From positions 141,331,872-141,395,871 of the forward strand of contig NC_081413.1 in assembly GCF_030272615.1 (NCBI RefSeq): a stretch of DNA of 64,000 bases. Direction: 5' to 3'. Source of the stretch: Cryptomeria japonica. Its lineage: Eukaryota; Streptophyta; Pinopsida; Cupressales; Cupressaceae. The notes beneath the pieces were generated by a model, which was given only the letters and a program-made list of their open reading frames with translations, had not been told where the DNA came from and did not search any database. Position numbers and translations under genes: made by a program. This document shows positions 58,405 to 64,000 of the stretch, one piece after another. The stretch's first letter is position 1. The number at the start of each line of letters is the position of its first letter.

Positions 58405-59126
58405 TGATGATGCTGCATATGTTAAAATGGATATATGAAATTAAAATTATTTCATGTATTCCTTTTCTAAATTATTTCATAAGATCTTAAAAAGGATGTA
58501 TGAAATTGCAAATTTTGTTTTAAACCACTAAACAATTAATTTTCTTATGCAACTTCCTTCAAATGCATTGTTAAATCTAATGTAAATCTAATAGGATTAT
58601 AATCAAATTTGACTCACACTTTTATTCTAACATTTAAACAAAATAACACTTAATAAGTATTTGAATTCTAAAAACAAGAAAATATTACCTCAATTATTCA
58701 AATTTGATAAAAAAACTATGTTCTTCCTCTTTGACGTTGCCAAATGAAAAAAAAGGTGGTGGAGAGCTAATGGAATGTATAAAATAACCTTGCATAAAAT
58801 GTCAACACCATGCAAAAAGCATTTTTTTTGTCTGATCATGTGCAGAAAGAAGACAAAAAGAGAGAATGTGGGCTTGGATCACGGGTCAAGGGTCCCATAT
58901 AACTATTTTTTAGTGCAACTCATTTGGCTAGCACCAAATATGGTGCTAGCCAAATGACTTCCATTGAATTTTTTACCTTAAACTAAACACTAACTATATA
59001 CCCTATAACCTTTTTTTTGTGCAGCTCATTTGGCTAGCGCCAAATGACTTCCATTGAAATTTTTTAACCTTTGATAAATTTCTACTTTATACCCTATAGT
59101 TTGATAGCCACAACCATAAAAATTAA
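58405..59126. promoter_or_regulatory. Upstream region of right T gene with perfect hairpin
   Basis: Non-coding. A 16-bp perfect stem CATTTGGCTAGCACCA / TGGTGCTAGCCAAATG with a 4-nt loop lies at 58921-58956. A second copy of the surrounding unit, with CATTTGGCTAGCGCCAAATG, lies at 59027-59046, each followed by ACTTCCATTGAA and a T-run. I infer an element-end or promoter structure between the gene and the satellite. Confidence 0.5.
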
Positions 59127-62100
59127 ACCATATGACTCTTTGGGAAATAATATGGTGTCTTAGGACACCATATGACCCCTTAGGACATAATATGGTGTTG
59201 TTATGGGTCATATGGACACCTAAGGGGTCATATGATGTCCTATGGGGCCATAGGACACCATATGACCCCTTAGGTGTCGTTATGGGTCGTATGGTGTCGT
59301 AAGGGGTCATATGGTGTCCTATGACCCCTTAGGACACCATATGACCCCCTAGGACACAATAGGGTGTCGTTATGGGTCGTATGGTGTCCTAAGGGGTCAT
59401 ATGGTGTCTTATGACCCCTTAGGACACCATATGACACCTTAGGACACAATAAAGTGTCGTTATGGGTTGTATGGTGTCCTAAGGGGTCATATGGTGTCCT
59501 ATGACCCCTTAAGACACCATATGACCCCTTAGGACACCATATGACCCCTTAGGACACAATATGGTGTTGTTATGGGTCATATGGACACCTAAGGGGTCAT
59601 ATGGTGTCCTATGGGGCCATAGGACACCATATGGACACTTAAGGGGTCATATGGTGTCCTATGGGGCCATAGGACACCATATGACCCCTTAGGTGTCGTT
59701 ATGGGTCGTATGGTGTCCTAAGGGGCCATATGGTGTCCTATGACCCCTTAGGACACTATATGACCCCTTAGGACACAATATGGTGTCGTTATGGGTCGTA
59801 TGGACACCTAAGGGGTCATATGGTGTCCTATGACCCCTTAGGACACCATATGACCCCTTAGGACACAATATGGTGCCGTTATGGGTCGTATGGACACCTA
59901 AGGGGTCATATGGTGTCTTATGATCCCTTAGGACACCATATGACCCCTTAGGACACAATACAGTGCCGTTATGGGTCGTATGGTGTCCTAATGGGTCATA
60001 TGGTGTCCTATGACCCCTTAGGACACCATATGACCCCTTAGGACATAATATGGTGTTGTTATGGGTCGTATGGACACCTAAGGGGTCATATGATGTCATA
60101 TGGGGCCATAGGACACCATATGACCCCTTAGGTGTCATTATGGGTTGTATGGTGTCATAAGGGGTCATATGGTGTCCTATGACCCCTTAGAACACCATAT
60201 GACCCCCTAGGACACAATAGGGTGTCGTTATGGGTCGTATGGTGTCTTAAGGGGTCATATGGTGTCTTATGACCCCTTAGGACACCATATGACCCCTTAG
60301 GACAAAATACGGTGTCGTTATGGGTCGTATGGTGTCCTAAGGGGTCATATGGTGTCCTATGACCCCTTAGGACATAATATGGTGTTGTTATGGGTCGTAT
60401 GAACACCTAAGGGGTCATATGATGTCCTATGGGGCCATAGGACACCATATCACCCCTTAGGTGTCGTTATGGGTTGTATGGTGTTGTAAGGGGTCATATG
60501 GTGTCCTATGACACCTTAGGACAACATATGACCCCCTAGGACACAATAGGGTGTTGTTATGGGTCGTATGGTGTCCTAAGGGGTCATATGGTGTCTTACG
60601 ACCCCTTAGGACACCATATGACCCCCTAGGACACAATTGGGTGTCGTTATGGGTCATATGGTGTCCTAAGGGGTCATATGGTGTATTATGACCCCTTAGG
60701 ACACCATATGACCCCTTAGGACACAATACGGTGTCGTTATGGGTCATATGGTGTCGTAAGGGGTCATATTGGTGTCCTATGACCCCTTAGGACACCATAT
60801 GACCCCTTGGGAGATAATATGGTGTTGTTATGGGTCGTATGGACACCTAAGGGGTCATATGATGTCCTATGGGGCCATAGGACACCATATGACCCGTTAG
60901 GTGTCGTTATGGATCGTATGGTGTCGTAAGGGGTCATATGGTGTCCTACGACACCTTAGGATGCCATATGACCCCCTAGGACACAATCGGGTGTTGTTAT
61001 GGGTCGTATGGTGTCCTAAGGGGTCATATGGTGTCTTATGACCCCTTAGGACACCATATGACCCCTTAGGACACAATACAGTGTCATTATTGGTCGTATG
61101 GTGTCCTAAGGGGTCATATGGTGTCCTATGACCCCTTTGGACACCATATGACCCCTTCAGACATAATATGGTGTTGTTATGGGTCGTATGGACACCTAAA
61201 TGGTCATATCATGTCATATGGGACCATAGGACACCATATGACCCCTTCGGTGTCGTTATGGGTTGTATGGTGTTGTAAGGGGTCATATGGTGTCCTATGA
61301 ACCCTTAGAACATGATATGACCACCTAGGACACAATAGGGTGTCGTTATGGGTCGTATGGTGTCCTAAGGGGTCATATGGTGTCTTATGACCCCTTAGGA
61401 CACCATATGACCCCTTAGGACACAATACGGTGTCGTTATGGGTCGTATGGTGTCCTAAGGGGTCGTATGGTGTCCTATGACCCCTTAGGACACCATATGA
61501 CGTCGTAGGACATAATATGGTGTTGTTATGGGTCGTATGGATACCTAAGGGGTCATATGATGTCCTATGGGGCCATAGGACACCATATGACCCCTTAGGT
61601 GTCATTATGGTTTGTATGGTGTCTTAAGGGGTCATATGGTGTCCTATGACACCTTAGGACACCATATGAACCCCTAGGACACAATAGGGTGTCGTTATGG
61701 GTCGTATGGTGTCCTAAGGGGTCACATGGTGTCTTATGACCCCTTAGGACACCATATGACCCCCTAGGACACAATAGGGTGTCGTTATGGGTGGTATGGT
61801 GTCCTAAGGGGTCATATGGTGTCTTATGACCCCTTAGAGCACAATACGGTGTCGTTATGGGTCATATGGTGTCCTAAGGGGTTATATGGTGTCCTATGAC
61901 CCCTTAGGTCACTATATGACCCCTTAGGACATAATATGGTGTTGTTATGGGTCGTATGGACACCTAAGGGATCATATGATGTCCTATGGGGCCATAGGAC
62001 ACCATATGACCCCTTACGTGTCGTTATGGGTCGTATGGTGTCGTAAGGGGTCATATGGTGTCCTATGACACCTTAGGACACCATATGACCCCCTAGGACA

Positions 62101-64000
62101 CAATAGGGTGTCGTTATGGGTCGTATGGTTTCCTAAGGGGTTATATGATGTCTTATGACCCCTAAGGAAACCATATGACCCCCTAGCACATAATAGGGTG
62201 TTGTTATGGGTTGTATGGTGTCCTAAGGGGTCATATGTTGTCTTATGACCCCTTATGACACCATATGACCCCTTAGGACACAATACGGTGTCGTTATGGG
62301 TTGTATGGTGTCCTAAGGGGTCATATGGTGTCCTATGACCTCTTAGGACACCATATGACCCCTTAGGACATAATATGGTGTTGTTATGGGTCATATGGAC
62401 AGCTAAGGGGTCATATGATGTCCTATGGCCCCATAGGCCATAGGAGACCATATGACCCCTTAGGTGTCGTTATGGGTTGTATGGTGTCGTAAGGGGTCAT
62501 ATGGTGTCCTATGACACCTTAGGACACCATATGACCCCCTAGGACACAATAGGGTGTCGTTATGGGTCATATGGTGTTGTAAGGGGTCATATGGTATATT
62601 ATGACCCCTTAGGACACCATATGACCCCCTAGGACACAATAGGGTGTCGTTATGGCTCGTATGGTGTTCTAAGGGGTCATATGGTGTCTTATGACCCCTT
62701 ATGACCCCTTAGGACACAATACAGTGTCGTTATGGGTCGTATGGTGTCCTAAGGGGTCATATGGTGTCCTATAACCCCTTAGGACACCATATGACCCCTT
62801 AGGACATAATATGGTGTTGTTATGGGTTGTATGAACACCTAAGGGGTCATCTGATGTCCTATGTGGCCATAGAACACCATATGACCCCTTAGGTGTTGTT
62901 ATGGGTCGTTTGGTGTCGTAAGGGGTCATATGGTGTCCTATGACACCTAAGGACACCATATGATCCCCTAGGACACAATAGGGTGTCATTATGGGTCCTA
63001 TGGTGTCCTAAGGGGTCATATAGTGTCTTATGACCCCTTAGGACACCATATGACCCCTTAGGACACAATACAATGTCGTTATGGGTCGTATGGTGTCCTA
63101 AGGGGTCATATGGTGTCCTATGACCCCTTAGGACACCATATGACCCCTTAGGACATAATATGGTGTTGTTATGGGTCGTATGGACACCTAAGGGGTCATA
63201 TGATGTCGTATGGGGCCATAGGACACCATATGACCCCTTAGGTGTCATTATGGGTCGTATGGTGTCATAAGGGGTCATATGGTATCCTATGACACCTTAG
63301 GCTACCATATGACCCCCTAGGACACAATAGGGCGTCGTTATGGGTCGTATGGTGTCCTAAGGGGTCATATGGTGTCTTATGACACCTTAGGACACCATAT
63401 GACCCCCTAGGACACAATAGGGTGTCGTCATGGGTCGTATGGTGTCCTAAGGGGTCATATGGTGTCTTATGACCCCTTAGGGCACAATACGGTGTCGTTA
63501 TGGGTCGCATGGTGTCCTAAGGGGTCATATGGTGTCCTATGACCACTTAGGACACCATATGACCCCTTAGGACATAATATGGTGTTGTTATGGGTCGTAT
63601 GGACACCTAAGGGGTCATATGATATTCTATGGGGCTATAGGACACCATCTGACCCCTTAGGTGTTGTTATGGGTCGTATGGCGTCGTAAGAGGTCGTATG
63701 GTGTCCTATGACACCTTAGGACACCATATGACCCCCTAGGACACAATAGGGTGTCGTTATGGGTCGTATGGTGTCCTAAGGGGTCATATGGTATATTATG
63801 ACCCCTTAGGACACCATATGAACCCTTAGGACACAATAGGGTGTCATTATGGGTCGTATGGTGTCCTAAGGGGTCATATGGTGTCTTATGACACCTTATG
63901 ACCCCATATGACCCGTTATTACACAATACGGTGTCGTTATGGGTCGTATGGTGTCCTAAGGGGTCATATGGTGTCCTATGACCCCATAGGACACCATATG
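59127..64000. repeat. Palindromic 20-bp satellite, right block
   Basis: Same 20-bp unit in both orientations as the left block. This block is more regular and has a longer-range order: TATGGGGCCATAGGACACC recurs about every 335-440 bp (for example 59604, 60094, 60428, 60870, 61567, 61987), along with GTCGTTATGGGTCGTATG. It runs off the right edge. Minus-strand open frames are by-products of the repeat. Confidence 0.95.

Noticed and set aside
59026-63926. Minus-strand frames with KGSYGVLRGHRTPYDPLG repeats
   Set aside because: Same satellite by-product; not a repeat protein gene.

Overview
The window reads as a repeat-rich piece of a large plant nuclear genome. I infer a gymnosperm or conifer-like seed plant from nested Ty3/Gypsy elements with two RNase H domains, long AT-rich and satellite tracts, and one RPW8-type helper NLR gene with five exons. 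The species cannot be fixed from sequence alone.

Layout. 1-3696 and 59127-64000 are blocks of one satellite built from a 20-bp unit (GGTGTCCTAAGGGGTCATAT) that occurs in both orientations. Just inside each block is a copy of a two-gene DNA element that I do not recognise. Each copy has a DDE-like transposase gene ('T'), a tandem array with a ~360-bp unit, and a second multi-exon gene ('B') transcribed towards T. The left copy runs T(+) 4142-7048, array 8132-10432, B(-) 12829-10897. The right copy is its mirror image: B(+) 31159-53268, array 53760-56013, T(-) 58404-56300. All four genes are decayed.

After the left copy come an AT-rich tract holding a 5'-truncated LINE (13683-15018) and a probable solo LTR (15049-16499), then LTR-like debris, a decayed antisense Gypsy gag and another LINE tail. 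The only host gene I can support is an ADR1/NRG1-like RPW8-NB-LRR gene at 24118-27584. It is complete in five exons except for a one-base frameshift in the RPW8 domain. Repeat debris and a long foldback follow.

From 31159 the insertions are stacked three deep. Right-hand gene B is split by a Tat-type Ty3/Gypsy element (31610-51702, TSD ATTAT). That element is itself split inside its protease by a younger LTR element (37421-45703, TSD ACAAC). The younger element has LTRs of 1734 and 1684 bp and one open 1026-codon frame, with a protease-like and a G-patch-like segment but no reverse transcriptase or integrase. Most premature stops in the older elements fit C-to-T decay of CAG, CAA or CGA (or TGG to TAG), as expected for methylated, silenced elements.

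Main hypothesis: T + B + ~360-bp array is a previously unnamed two-gene transposon family, possibly associated with the palindromic satellite.
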